Shown: piece after piece, positions 16,315 to 25,757 of the stretch
How positions within the stretch are numbered: position 1 is the first letter of the stretch
Layout: every line of letters begins with the position of its first letter
Position numbers and translations under genes: made by a program
The notes under the pieces: generated by a model
The model's input: only the letters and a program-made list of their open reading frames with translations
Databases searched by the model: none
What the model was told of the DNA's origin: nothing
Assembly (NCBI RefSeq): GCF_000701505.1
Contig: NZ_JNJB01000018.1
Span: 1-64,000 of the forward strand
From: Dyadobacter crusticola DSM 16708
Lineage (GTDB): Bacteria > Bacteroidota > Bacteroidia > Cytophagales > Spirosomataceae
Direction: 5' to 3'
DNA: 64,000 nucleotides

Positions 16315-19300
16315 ATGGAAAACGAAAAGAAGGAGAAATTATCTAACTTCTTGTTGAGACGAACAGAGAAGGACGTATTATCAAGAGGGCGTTCCATTTA
16401 TAGCAGTGGCGGCTTAAAAGTATTAAAGCTGGATTACAACGGGCCCGGGAATGCGGAGTTTAAGGTTAAGAGTGACTACTCCATTCATTTTTATCAGATC
16501 AACATCCGGGATTTTCTTACTCCTCAGATCATTACCGAATGCTCCTGCCCCGACAAAGCGGGTTTGTGCAAGCACAGGGTAGCAGCAATTTTATACATTC
16601 TGGACAAAATGCCTACGATCAAGCAGGTTGTCCACGAAATGGAGGATACTGTTGTAGAACTCGGTGAAATTCGGGATTTCCAGCTGCGCAGCCTTGTTTT
16701 GGACGAAGCGTGGAGAAACAAAGAGGCAGTTCAGGACGTGGAGATCACTTCTGCAAAGGAAGGAGAGGCGGAGTGCCTGGTTGTAGATCAGGGGCAATCT
16801 TATACTGTTAAATTAGAGCGGGTTGCAAATACCCGGCAAATACATACTTCTTGTACCTGCGGACAAAAGCTCTGGGCGCCACTTTGTGCGCACAAGCTGG
16901 CTGCTTTGCTGAAACTGCGCGAAGAGCTCGGTGAAAAGGCATTCGAAGTAATGCGCGACCTTACTGCCGAGAAAAACAGCTTGCTAGCCGAATACGGTTA
17001 TTCCCTGCAGGATAATTTCAAAGACAAATTTGACTTTCGCCTCGACGAAGCAGGCGGCTTACAATTAATAAAACTCGATCCTGCGCTTCAAAAAGTCGGT
17101 AACTACCAGAACTGGGATGAGCTCAAAGAACGGATACTGCCGCAGCAGAGCGTTACATTCGCAGTTACCAATGCAGATAACGGGCAGGACGACGAAGACA
17201 GGGTTTCTATTTTCGTGTTTTGGCCAAAAGGTAAAAACCACCTGCTCGACATTGGATTCGGTGTTTTTTCTGTCAAACATAGTACCAAATCCGAGAAAAT
17301 CACCAATATCCGCAATATAGCCGGCGGATCCAGCCACTATTACTCGGCAGACGAGATCCCTGTGCTCACAGAAGCTGACGCGCGCCTCGTGCGGCTGGCG
17401 AAGCATTGGGAAGAAGGATTGCAAAAATTCATCCGGAAACAAGGCTGGGCTTATAATGCATATCTGCATTTTGACGACGTAAGCAGTCAACAGCGGCTCG
17501 AAGCCCGTAGTTATGTCGGGAAGCAGATCAGCAAGGTTTTTACCGACCTGGATCCCGAGCGGCTATACCTTGCCGACAGTGATTATGTAACAAGCAACAA
17601 CCAGCTCACACAGCTGGAACTGCACCGTGAACCGGTAAAGCTGTTTTTTGTAGTCACAGAAGACAAGGAGTTTATTACCCTCAATCCATACCTGGAATTA
17701 AAACCCGGCGCTCCGATCGAGCTGCAAAAAGTAATGTCGCTGGATAGTTTCTGGCTGGGAATTCATAATGAGAAAACCCTCTTTCGCTGGGCGGGCGTAA
17801 GCGAAGCCGAAATGGTCGCCTACCTGAGCCAGAATGGCTTTAAGATCCGGGTGAAAAAGGAATTTGGTGACAGCTTTTTGAATGACTGGATTATTCCGCT
17901 TACGGAGCAGTTTGACGTCATCTTCCAAACCCGGCACGAGGTACAATCCACACCGCTGAAATTTGAAAAGCCGCTTCTTTACCTGCGTGAAGACGAAGCC
18001 AACCTGCTGATTGTTCCTTCCTATGTATATGCTGACGAGCAGGGAACAACCGAGTTTTTGCACGACCAACGGCGAGCCAAAACCAGCTTCAAGGATGGAC
18101 AGATTTCCATGCTGGAAAGGGATATGAATGCTGAGAATGCAGTTTGGCAGTGGCTGAAAAGTCTGCACCCAAGCTTCGGTAATCAGGCTGGACAGCCTTT
18201 CTTTCATGTTCCTTTTGATCAGGTAATGAAAGACGGCTGGCTGTTTACGTTTGTGGAAGCCGCCAAGAAGAAGCATTATGATGTTTTAGGTTTTAATAAC
18301 CTGAAAAAAATGCGGTTCAATCCCAATCGCGGCTCGGTGAAGGTACAAGCTTCATCCGGCATTGACTGGTTTGATATGAAGATTGAGATTACCTTCGGAG
18401 ATCAGGTTGTTCCGCTATCAGAGGTTAAAAAGGCTTTTCTCAAAAAGCAGAACTATGTACAGCTGAGCGACGGCTCCCTGGGAATGCTGCCGGAAGAGTG
18501 GATTAGCAAACTCGAACCGATCATGCAGTTTGGCAGGGTAGATGCGGATCAGATCCATTTATCCAAAATCCATTTCTCGCTGATAGATGAGCTGATTTCG
18601 GAAGTGGATAATGAAGATGTTTTTCGTGAATTGCAGGAGAAAAAAGAGAAGCTGCTCAACTTCAAAGAAATCCCGAATGTACCGCTGCCAGGAAATGTAA
18701 AAGCAACGTTGCGGCAGTATCAGGAGGAAGGATACAAATGGATTCATTTTCTGGATGAATTTGGATGGGGAGGCTGTTTAGCCGACGATATGGGTCTGGG
18801 AAAAACCTTGCAAATGCTTACGTTTCTGCAGCAGCAGAAGAACCTTAATCCAAGCAATACGAATCTTGTCGTAGTTCCTACTACATTGATTTTCAACTGG
18901 CAGGCAGAAGCGGAAAAATTTACACCGGACCTGAAGTTGTATGTGCACCGTGGTATGGCGCGGAAAAAGGAGATCGACTTCTTTACAGAATACGATGTCA
19001 TTTTGACAACCTATGGAACTATGCGCAGCGATGTCGAACTGTTGCGGCGCTTTGATTTTAACTACATTATCCTGGATGAAGCGCAGGCGATCAAAAACCC
19101 GGATTCGCTTACTTCAAAGGCTTCGCGGTTACTGCGGGCGAAAAACCGGCTTACCATGACAGGTACGCCTGTCGAGAACAATACATTTGACCTATACTCT
19201 CAATTTGAATTCCTGAATCCCGGTATGCTGGGTCACGCGGACTTCTTCAGGACCGAGTACGCGACGCCGATCGACAAGTATCAGGATAAGGAAAAAGCGG

Positions 19301-20091
19301 CTGAGCTTCGCAAGCTGGTTTATCCATTTATGCTGAAAAGAACCAAAGAAGAGGTTGCGACGGACCTTCCGGACAAGACTGAAACTATTCTTTTCTGCGA
19401 AATGGGGCAAAAGCAGCGTAAAGTTTACGAGACTTTCCGGGAAAGATATCGTGAAGAAATTGCGGAGAAGCTTGCTACTGAGGGATTAAATAAGAGCAGT
19501 TTCCTGATTTTGGAAGCATTATTGAAGCTGCGCCAGATCTGCGATTCGCCTTCGATATTGTCGGGAGAAGAGGATTTTGGAAATGAATCGGCTAAGCTGG
19601 AAGAAATTACCCGCGAGATTGAAGAGAATGCATCTAATCACAAAATTCTGATTTTTAGTCAGTTTTTGGGTATGCTCGACCTGATCCGCCAGCATTTGGA
19701 AAAAGTGAATATCCCTTATGAGTACCTCGACGGGCAGACCGTCGACAGAGCAGGGCGGGTGAACCGTTTCCAGAATGATCAGACTTGCCGCGTGTTCCTG
19801 ATGAGCTTGAAAGCCGGTGGGGTAGGACTTAACCTGACCGAGGCTGACTACGTGTACCTGATTGATCCATGGTGGAATCCGGCAGTAGAGCGGCAGGCAA
19901 TCGACCGAACGCACCGGATCGGACAAACCCGGAAAGTGTTTGCCTATAAAATGATTTGTAAGGATACGATAGAAGAAAAAATCCTCCTGTTACAGCAAAG
20001 AAAACAAGATCTTGCTGAGGACTTGGTAGGAGGCGAATCGGGCTTTATTAAAAAGCTCAGCCAGGAAGATATTATGGGATTGTTCAGCTAA
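16315..20091 (+). CDS. SNF2-family helicase with two SWIM zinc fingers
   Basis: This 1258-residue ATPase is related to SWI2/SNF2 DNA translocases and probably remodels protein-DNA complexes. The N-terminus carries two SWIM-type fingers: C76-x-C78-x6-C85-x-H87 and C180-x-C182-x8-C191-x-H193. The C-terminal third holds the helicase core: LADDMGLGKT (Walker A, about 820-829), LDEAQAIKN (DEAQ), MTGTPVENN, and VGLNLTEADYVYLIDPWWNPAVERQAIDRTHRIGQ (motifs V-VI). The middle has no recognised domain. It is the largest gene in the window and appears to be its own transcription unit. Confidence 0.92.
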   Translation: MENEKKEKLSNFLLRRTEKDVLSRGRSIYSSGGLKVLKLDYNGPGNAEFKVKSDYSIHFYQINIRDFLTPQIITECSCPDKAGLCKHRVAAILYILDKMPTIKQVVHEMEDTVVELGEIRDFQLRSLVLDEAWRNKEAVQDVEITSAKEGEAECLVVDQGQSYTVKLERVANTRQIHTSCTCGQKLWAPLCAHKLAALLKLREELGEKAFEVMRDLTAEKNSLLAEYGYSLQDNFKDKFDFRLDEAGGLQLIKLDPALQKVGNYQNWDELKERILPQQSVTFAVTNADNGQDDEDRVSIFVFWPKGKNHLLDIGFGVFSVKHSTKSEKITNIRNIAGGSSHYYSADEIPVLTEADARLVRLAKHWEEGLQKFIRKQGWAYNAYLHFDDVSSQQRLEARSYVGKQISKVFTDLDPERLYLADSDYVTSNNQLTQLELHREPVKLFFVVTEDKEFITLNPYLELKPGAPIELQKVMSLDSFWLGIHNEKTLFRWAGVSEAEMVAYLSQNGFKIRVKKEFGDSFLNDWIIPLTEQFDVIFQTRHEVQSTPLKFEKPLLYLREDEANLLIVPSYVYADEQGTTEFLHDQRRAKTSFKDGQISMLERDMNAENAVWQWLKSLHPSFGNQAGQPFFHVPFDQVMKDGWLFTFVEAAKKKHYDVLGFNNLKKMRFNPNRGSVKVQASSGIDWFDMKIEITFGDQVVPLSEVKKAFLKKQNYVQLSDGSLGMLPEEWISKLEPIMQFGRVDADQIHLSKIHFSLIDELISEVDNEDVFRELQEKKEKLLNFKEIPNVPLPGNVKATLRQYQEEGYKWIHFLDEFGWGGCLADDMGLGKTLQMLTFLQQQKNLNPSNTNLVVVPTTLIFNWQAEAEKFTPDLKLYVHRGMARKKEIDFFTEYDVILTTYGTMRSDVELLRRFDFNYIILDEAQAIKNPDSLTSKASRLLRAKNRLTMTGTPVENNTFDLYSQFEFLNPGMLGHADFFRTEYATPIDKYQDKEKAAELRKLVYPFMLKRTKEEVATDLPDKTETILFCEMGQKQRKVYETFRERYREEIAEKLATEGLNKSSFLILEALLKLRQICDSPSILSGEEDFGNESAKLEEITREIEENASNHKILIFSQFLGMLDLIRQHLEKVNIPYEYLDGQTVDRAGRVNRFQNDQTCRVFLMSLKAGGVGLNLTEADYVYLIDPWWNPAVERQAIDRTHRIGQTRKVFAYKMICKDTIEEKILLLQQRKQDLAEDLVGGESGFIKKLSQEDIMGLFS

Positions 20092-20096
20092 GAATT

Positions 20097-20411
20097 TTAA
20101 TATTTCAGCAGCTTGTTATCTGCTGTTATATTAAGCACATTCCTGCCACTGAACTTGACAGAACTTGCTTCAAGTGTGCTATCGGCGGAAGCAAATTCAA
20201 AAATATCTGCAGGATCGTACAATCTTTTGTCACCACTTGAAACTTCTACACGCTCCTGATCAAATATTGGGGTGTTGACCCCATTTCTTGCAGGTGCATT
20301 GTACATTTTTTCCACACTAGCACTTCTTAGTGCTTTATAACGAGCTTGTTTTTCGAAAACACAAAGAACAAGTAAAATAGAGGCTATTAAGAGGATACGC
20401 TGATTTTTCAT
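20097..20411 (-). CDS. Small membrane-anchored or secreted hypothetical protein
   Basis: I do not recognise this 104-residue protein. MKNQRILLIASILLVLCVF is a hydrophobic N-terminal segment, either a signal peptide or a membrane anchor, and the remainder is polar. It ends five bases from the stop of the convergent SNF2 gene. No domain or partner gene suggests a function. Confidence 0.55.
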   Translation of the reverse strand: MKNQRILLIASILLVLCVFEKQARYKALRSASVEKMYNAPARNGVNTPIFDQERVEVSSGDKRLYDPADIFEFASADSTLEASSVKFSGRNVLNITADNKLLKY

Positions 20412-20556
20412 ATTAAATGCAATGTCTGGAATCTAATAAAGAAAGCCATGTACAGCATTAAGAGCAATTTTCAGGCCAGAAGGTTGTAACTGCCAGAAAA
20501 TTTAAATCAAAAACGTATAGGTATTTCGGGCAACAATTTTTCCTCTAAACGAATAT

Positions 20557-22713
20557 TTATAAAGTACTATTTTTCTCTTCCCGGATTGCGAGTGCCAGGC
20601 GAATTTGTCCGTAATCAAATCTTTCTTCTAGCAGTTCGAAAAGTGGTTTGAGTGGATCGTTTTTCCCCACTTGAATCTCCTCTGCTGCTTTTACGATAAT
20701 TTGATAGGCAGATTTATCGATTAATGCTTCCAGATCGATCTGCTGGCCTTCTTCTTTCAGCTTAATTAAATGAGAAATAATGGTCGTGGCGCTGAGATTT
20801 CTTTTTTCTGCGATTTCCCTGACAGAAAGTCCTGACTTAAACAGGTCCCAGGTTTCAATGAATGTCATGCCGGCAATGGAACGGGTACCCGGCTTGAAAT
20901 TGTCACGCGCGAAATCCAGGATTTCATTGATGAAAGTCTCGCCGTATCGTCTGAACTTCTCGGCCCCGACACCTGAAATAGATTTCATCTGCATTTCGGA
21001 AACAGGTTTCTTCTGCGCCATTTCCGACAATGTAGCGTCACTGAAAACCACATAAGGCGGCACGCCCAATGCATCTGCCAATTGTTTGCGAAGTATCCGC
21101 AGCCTGTCAAACAATGCATCCTTAATTACCTCGCGCTTCGGCTTCTCCTTCGGCAGCAGTTCTTCTTCTTTCGCCTTCCGCTCCGACAGCGGAATGAATT
21201 TGACGAGCTCCACCTTGCGTTCTCCTTTCAGGATCTGCCGGCTTAATGTGTTTAGCTTGAATGCATGAGCTTCGTCGTAAGCAATATCCATTGCACCTGA
21301 GTTGAGCAGCTGGCTGATGTACTCAGCCCATTCATCGCTTTTCAGCTCACTTCCGACGCCGAAAGTAGGGAGGCGCTCATACCCGTGCTGAATTACATTC
21401 CGGTTTTTGCTGCCTCTCAGAATGTCCACCAGTAAACCCATTGCCACTTTCTGGTCTGTGCGTGCAATGCCTGATAGTGCCTTTTGGGCGATAATAGTAG
21501 CGTCGAAACGAGTACGCGGATTTTTGCAAACATCACAATTGCCACAATCCCGGTCAAAAGAATCATTGAAGTAATTGAGCAATACGCGCCGCCGGCAAAT
21601 GTCAGCCTCGGCATACTGCTTCATCCTGTTCAGCTTCGCGTGCAGCAGTTCCTTCTGTTCATCGGATTGTTCCGAATTATTGATCATATCCTGCCGGGTA
21701 ATAATGTCCATGTAGCTGTAAAAGAGTACAGTATCCGAAGGCAGACCGTCGCGTCCGGCTCGGCCGATTTCCTGATAAAAGCTCTCCACATTGGACGGAA
21801 GATTATAATGGATAACCCAACGAACATTCGATTTGTCAATCCCCATTCCGAATGCAATCGTCGCTACAATCACCTGCAAATCATCGCGCAGGAAAGCTTC
21901 CTGCACCTTCGAGCGTTTGTCGCCTGGTAGTCCGGCGTGGTAAAATTCTGCTTTGACACCCGCATTTTTAAGACTTGCTGCTACTGTTTCGGTCCCTTTT
22001 CTACTTAAACAATAGATAATCCCCGGCTGAGCAGGCCGTTTTGTTATAAATTCCTGTATTTGCTGGATGCGTTTTCTGCCAGGCAACACCGTAAGGCTGA
22101 GATTGGGACGGTCGAAGCTGGTGATAAAGGTTTCGGCATTCTCAATTCGCAATTGTTTCAGGATATCCCGCCTGGTAACTCTGTCGGCAGTTGCGGTCAG
22201 TGCGATTACCGGGACATTTGGAAAGCGCAGTTTCAGTGAGTTCAGCGACCGGTACTCCGGCCGGAAATCGTGGCCCCAGGAAGAGATACAATGCGACTCG
22301 TCAATTGCAAACAATCCCACATTCCATTCTCTCAGCAAATCGAAAGTATTACCTGAGAAAAGTCGCTCCGGCGCAATGTAGAGTAGTTTCAGCTCGCCTA
22401 ATTTGGCGCGCCACATTACACTATCCTGCTCAGAAGATGATAGTGTGGAGTTAAGGAATGCGGCAGAAACTCCATTTCCGTGAAGCGCTTCCACCTGGTC
22501 TTTCATCAATGCGATTAAAGGAGAGATCACCACGGTTAATCCTTCCCGCAAAATAGCGGGGATTTGAAAGCAGATCGATTTTCCGCCGCCAGTTGGCATT
22601 AACACGAAGCAGTCTTTCCCCTCCATCACCGAGTCGATTATCTCTGCCTGGTGTGTACGAAAAGAGTCGTAGCCAAAATATTTCTTAAGTGCTTCCTGTT
22701 TGTCGATGGCCAT
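20557..22713 (-). CDS. recQ: ATP-dependent DNA helicase RecQ
   Basis: RecQ (718 residues) is a 3'-5' helicase that processes stalled forks and recombination intermediates. Walker A is LMPTGGGKS (residues about 38-46) and Walker B is AIDESHCISSWGHDFRPEY. A zinc-binding cysteine cluster (CRRRVLLNYF...CGNCDVC) follows in the RecQ-Ct region, then winged-helix and HRDC-like segments (MKSISGVGAEKFRRYGETF) and a C-terminal extension. It is about 100 residues longer than E. coli RecQ, as in other Bacteroidota. It starts 26 bases after the HHH-barrel gene, so it is the last gene of the operon. Confidence 0.95.
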   Translation of the reverse strand: MAIDKQEALKKYFGYDSFRTHQAEIIDSVMEGKDCFVLMPTGGGKSICFQIPAILREGLTVVISPLIALMKDQVEALHGNGVSAAFLNSTLSSSEQDSVMWRAKLGELKLLYIAPERLFSGNTFDLLREWNVGLFAIDESHCISSWGHDFRPEYRSLNSLKLRFPNVPVIALTATADRVTRRDILKQLRIENAETFITSFDRPNLSLTVLPGRKRIQQIQEFITKRPAQPGIIYCLSRKGTETVAASLKNAGVKAEFYHAGLPGDKRSKVQEAFLRDDLQVIVATIAFGMGIDKSNVRWVIHYNLPSNVESFYQEIGRAGRDGLPSDTVLFYSYMDIITRQDMINNSEQSDEQKELLHAKLNRMKQYAEADICRRRVLLNYFNDSFDRDCGNCDVCKNPRTRFDATIIAQKALSGIARTDQKVAMGLLVDILRGSKNRNVIQHGYERLPTFGVGSELKSDEWAEYISQLLNSGAMDIAYDEAHAFKLNTLSRQILKGERKVELVKFIPLSERKAKEEELLPKEKPKREVIKDALFDRLRILRKQLADALGVPPYVVFSDATLSEMAQKKPVSEMQMKSISGVGAEKFRRYGETFINEILDFARDNFKPGTRSIAGMTFIETWDLFKSGLSVREIAEKRNLSATTIISHLIKLKEEGQQIDLEALIDKSAYQIIVKAAEEIQVGKNDPLKPLFELLEERFDYGQIRLALAIREEKNSTL

Positions 22714-22739
22714 TTTAGGGTCAGAATATTGTTTTTAAA

Positions 22740-24857
22740 TCAATTTAGCTCATACATGAGCTGCATTTTCAACTCACTTCGCTTGTGCCCCTGAATTTCG
22801 TTCAGGCCCGAGCTGATGGTTTCAAGATCTCTGTAATTAGTTTGTGACCAGCGGGCCCAGACCTTCATTTTCTTCGAAATGCCATAACGGAGCATAAGAT
22901 AATGTCGCGTCCCCAGGTCGGAATAGGCCGGAATAGAGAATGCGTAGAGCATATCTTTTTCGTAGGCATATTGCCGGCTCTCATAATCGTCGGTATTGAA
23001 CCAGGCAATGCGGCCGCTGAGCTCCACCCGTGAAAAACGCCAGGTAAGGTCCTGAATGACAAGGATCCCTTTCGACTTCTGTTTGTTTTTGGGTCCGGAA
23101 TCACCTAGCTGGCATCTCGTTCGCAGAGAAAAAAGCATCGGTACTTCGTACTCAAAATTAATCATGGCAGTCCGGCGAACCGACATAATCAGGCTTGCTG
23201 CCGACGCTTTATTTTCAGGCGCATTGCGCTGCTTGTGCTTTTCGTGCAGTAATGCGTACACATTCAGCCGCTTACCAGGTTTGTAAAGACAATGCAAATA
23301 ATAGTCAAATCCGTGAGAAGGTGCATCAACCTGGAATTTTAGCCAGGGAAACCAAAACCGGTCGATATAGCCGCTGAATTGCCAGCGTCGGGAGGGCATG
23401 AAGCGTAAACCGCCGTAAACGCCGTTCTCATTGATTGGCCGGGTGTTTTCACTGATCGGATTTCCGTAAAATGTATGAAAACTACGTCCATAATGCCGCC
23501 CCAGGAAAGTAGCATCCCACTTTTTACCCAAACTCACGATACTTCCGGTAAGTAATCCGGTGCCTCTGGACAACGAGAAAGCGCCTTCACCAAAGAAGTG
23601 GAAATTGCGCCAGCGGTAATCACCATGAACGCCGGAAATCAGGTTTTGCTTTCCTGCAAACTCAAATTGGTTATACGGCAGATTACGTTTTCGGATTGTG
23701 GTACGATAGAAAGTATGCAGCGCAGTTATGCCGATCTGGCCATTTTGTGTGAAATGGTGGAGCAAATGCGCACCGATATTCTGCTCCGGGAGGATATTAT
23801 GCTTTTCTATCTCGCTGCTGGTACGATGGTATCCGTTAATCGGAAGTGAAGTTACTACCGGCTTCTCACCTGTACTTTCCTGTATAGTCGCGTCCCTTTT
23901 TGTTTTTGAGTAAAAAAGCGAAATGTCGGTGTGCTTGCTGACAGCATAGGTACCTGCTGCGCCTCGGAAAAAAAGAGCCTCGCCGGACGAAGTGTACGGT
24001 TTGAAGCCCAGGGTACTGCGGTACCCGGTTTTGATCACTTCTGATCCTTTTCCCAAAGAAAAACCAGCCCCAAGTACCATCCCTTGGCCAGCCTGCATCT
24101 GATAGTCGCCGAGCACCAGATTCTTCCATCTTCCCCGGTTCATAACTTGTGCATGGAAGGATGTAAAGTCCGCGCCGAAAATATGGCGACTGCTTTTCCA
24201 GGTCCAGAGTTCCTCACCTGCATCCTTGTCCATTGTAAACCCAAAGCTGTAAGAGCCGGTCCGCGCATTGCGGTAGCGCAGGTAGGCATTGTAAGGATTT
24301 CCTGCATATCTCGCCGCCGATTTCGAAGATGAATCCTGCGCCGAGAATCCTTTCTGCATTTCAAGTATTCTTCCGGTGCGAAACATCAGAAAATGCTGCC
24401 CGGGACTTTTTAATGCATCACGGATCGAAACGGGTTTAGGATTCAAGGTAATGAATGGAAGTAATCTGTTGATTGTGAAAAGATCGTAACCCGGAACCGC
24501 TTGTAGTTCGTAGAGAGACAGGAATGGACCGACTTGCTCACGGTAGCTGAGCAGTGCTCTTACTTGCTGGTCGGTAAGTACCAATGTGCCTGAAAGGTCG
24601 TCGGCAGTAACCGAATTAATGTCGGGCGGATTGGTGTAAAGATGCAAAAGCGATTCGAAGAGTTCCGAATAATCAGTATCCTCGGATGGGACCGGGAACA
24701 GCTCTGCTACGAATTGATTGATATCAATGTCCCTTCTGGGAGGCTCTTGCCCGCAGGTTGTATTCGGAAAAAAGAGGGCTGCGACAAAATACAGGAGTAC
24801 GAGGCCAATGCGGCCTTTTTTGTAATAAGCGTATGCGATAAGTCCTGTATGCTGCAT
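22740..24857 (-). CDS. Helix-hairpin-helix plus beta-barrel protein
   Basis: This 705-residue protein has an N-terminal hydrophobic segment (ending TTCGQEPP, about residue 38) that acts as a signal peptide. It is followed by a ComEA-like helix-hairpin-helix repeat (residues about 75-135: INSVTADDLSGTLVLTDQ, SLYELQAVPGYD). The remaining 550 residues are rich in alternating aromatic and polar strands, as in outer-membrane beta-barrels. The combination is seen in Bacteroidota; its function is not established, and DNA uptake or an outer-membrane role are guesses. It lies in an operon between nadC and recQ. Confidence 0.7.
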   Translation of the reverse strand: MQHTGLIAYAYYKKGRIGLVLLYFVAALFFPNTTCGQEPPRRDIDINQFVAELFPVPSEDTDYSELFESLLHLYTNPPDINSVTADDLSGTLVLTDQQVRALLSYREQVGPFLSLYELQAVPGYDLFTINRLLPFITLNPKPVSIRDALKSPGQHFLMFRTGRILEMQKGFSAQDSSSKSAARYAGNPYNAYLRYRNARTGSYSFGFTMDKDAGEELWTWKSSRHIFGADFTSFHAQVMNRGRWKNLVLGDYQMQAGQGMVLGAGFSLGKGSEVIKTGYRSTLGFKPYTSSGEALFFRGAAGTYAVSKHTDISLFYSKTKRDATIQESTGEKPVVTSLPINGYHRTSSEIEKHNILPEQNIGAHLLHHFTQNGQIGITALHTFYRTTIRKRNLPYNQFEFAGKQNLISGVHGDYRWRNFHFFGEGAFSLSRGTGLLTGSIVSLGKKWDATFLGRHYGRSFHTFYGNPISENTRPINENGVYGGLRFMPSRRWQFSGYIDRFWFPWLKFQVDAPSHGFDYYLHCLYKPGKRLNVYALLHEKHKQRNAPENKASAASLIMSVRRTAMINFEYEVPMLFSLRTRCQLGDSGPKNKQKSKGILVIQDLTWRFSRVELSGRIAWFNTDDYESRQYAYEKDMLYAFSIPAYSDLGTRHYLMLRYGISKKMKVWARWSQTNYRDLETISSGLNEIQGHKRSELKMQLMYELN

Positions 24858-24881
24858 ACGCGTCTGGTATGTTGATAGAGG

Positions 24882-25745
24882 TTAAAAGGCTTTTAAACTT
24901 AAATCCAGGCTCCGCGCCTGGTGCGTTAATGCGCCGCTTGATATTCCGTCTACTCCGGTTTCGGCGACTGCCCGGAGGGTTTTTTCTGTAATATTTCCCG
25001 AAGCTTCTGTTTCAAACCGGCCGTCGATCTTTTTCACCGCAGTGCGCAAGTCATCGAGCGAAAAGTTGTCGAGCATAATAATGTCGACCTGTCCTACCCG
25101 CAAAACTTCATCTACCTCAGCCAGGCTCCTGGTTTCAATTTCAATTTTAAGGTCTCTTCCCGTCTCCGTCAGGTACTTGCGTGCTCCTGTAATAGCTGAT
25201 TCAATTCCGCCCGCATAATCCACATGATTATCTTTCAGCATAATCATGTCGTAAAGCCCCATTCTGTGATTAACTGCGCCGCCAATCTTTACTGCCAGTT
25301 TCTCGAACAAGCGGAAATTGGGTGTGGTTTTACGGGTATCCAGCAATTTCACTGGCAGGTCTGCAACAATCGAAGACATTTGTCTGGAATAGGTCGCAAT
25401 CCCGCTCATTCGCTGCATGATATTCAGTACCAGCCGCTCAGCTTTCAGGATCAATCGCGCACTACCTTCCACTATGAAAACAATGTCACCTATTTTGACG
25501 TCGGCTCCGTCAAAAAGTAACACATCAATTTTCAATGGAGGATCATTATAAAAGGTAGCGGTCTCGTCGAAGATAATCCGGGCAACTTCTACACCTGCCA
25601 GGATACCGTCCTGCTTGACAAGTAACTTGGCACGTTTCACCGCATTTTCAGGTACGCTGGACAGAGAAGAATGATCGCCGTCGCCAATATCTTCCAGTAA
25701 TGCGAGCCGGATCAGGCTACGAATTTCATGTGGGTCAGTTTCCAT
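24882..25745 (-). CDS. nadC: Nicotinate-nucleotide diphosphorylase (quinolinate phosphoribosyltransferase)
   Basis: This 287-residue enzyme converts quinolinate and PRPP to nicotinate mononucleotide in de novo NAD synthesis. Diagnostic stretches are LLEDIGDGDHSS, NIMQRMSGIATYSRQM, LLDTRKTTPNFRLFEKLAVKIGG, HRMGLYDMIMLKDNH and the C-terminal SGNITEKTLRAVAETGVDGISSGALTH. Length is normal. nadA and nadB are not in the window. It overlaps neither neighbour but is spaced 12 and 24 bases from them, in an operon. Confidence 0.97.
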   Translation of the reverse strand: METDPHEIRSLIRLALLEDIGDGDHSSLSSVPENAVKRAKLLVKQDGILAGVEVARIIFDETATFYNDPPLKIDVLLFDGADVKIGDIVFIVEGSARLILKAERLVLNIMQRMSGIATYSRQMSSIVADLPVKLLDTRKTTPNFRLFEKLAVKIGGAVNHRMGLYDMIMLKDNHVDYAGGIESAITGARKYLTETGRDLKIEIETRSLAEVDEVLRVGQVDIIMLDNFSLDDLRTAVKKIDGRFETEASGNITEKTLRAVAETGVDGISSGALTHQARSLDLSLKAF

Positions 25746-25757
25746 AATGGTTGTATT

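Noticed and set aside
17698-18276. Antisense open frame within the SNF2 gene (192 codons), and similar ones at 10798-11337, 34776-35316 and 52600-53169
   Set aside because: Each is a shadow of a firmly identified gene, without start signals or known domains.
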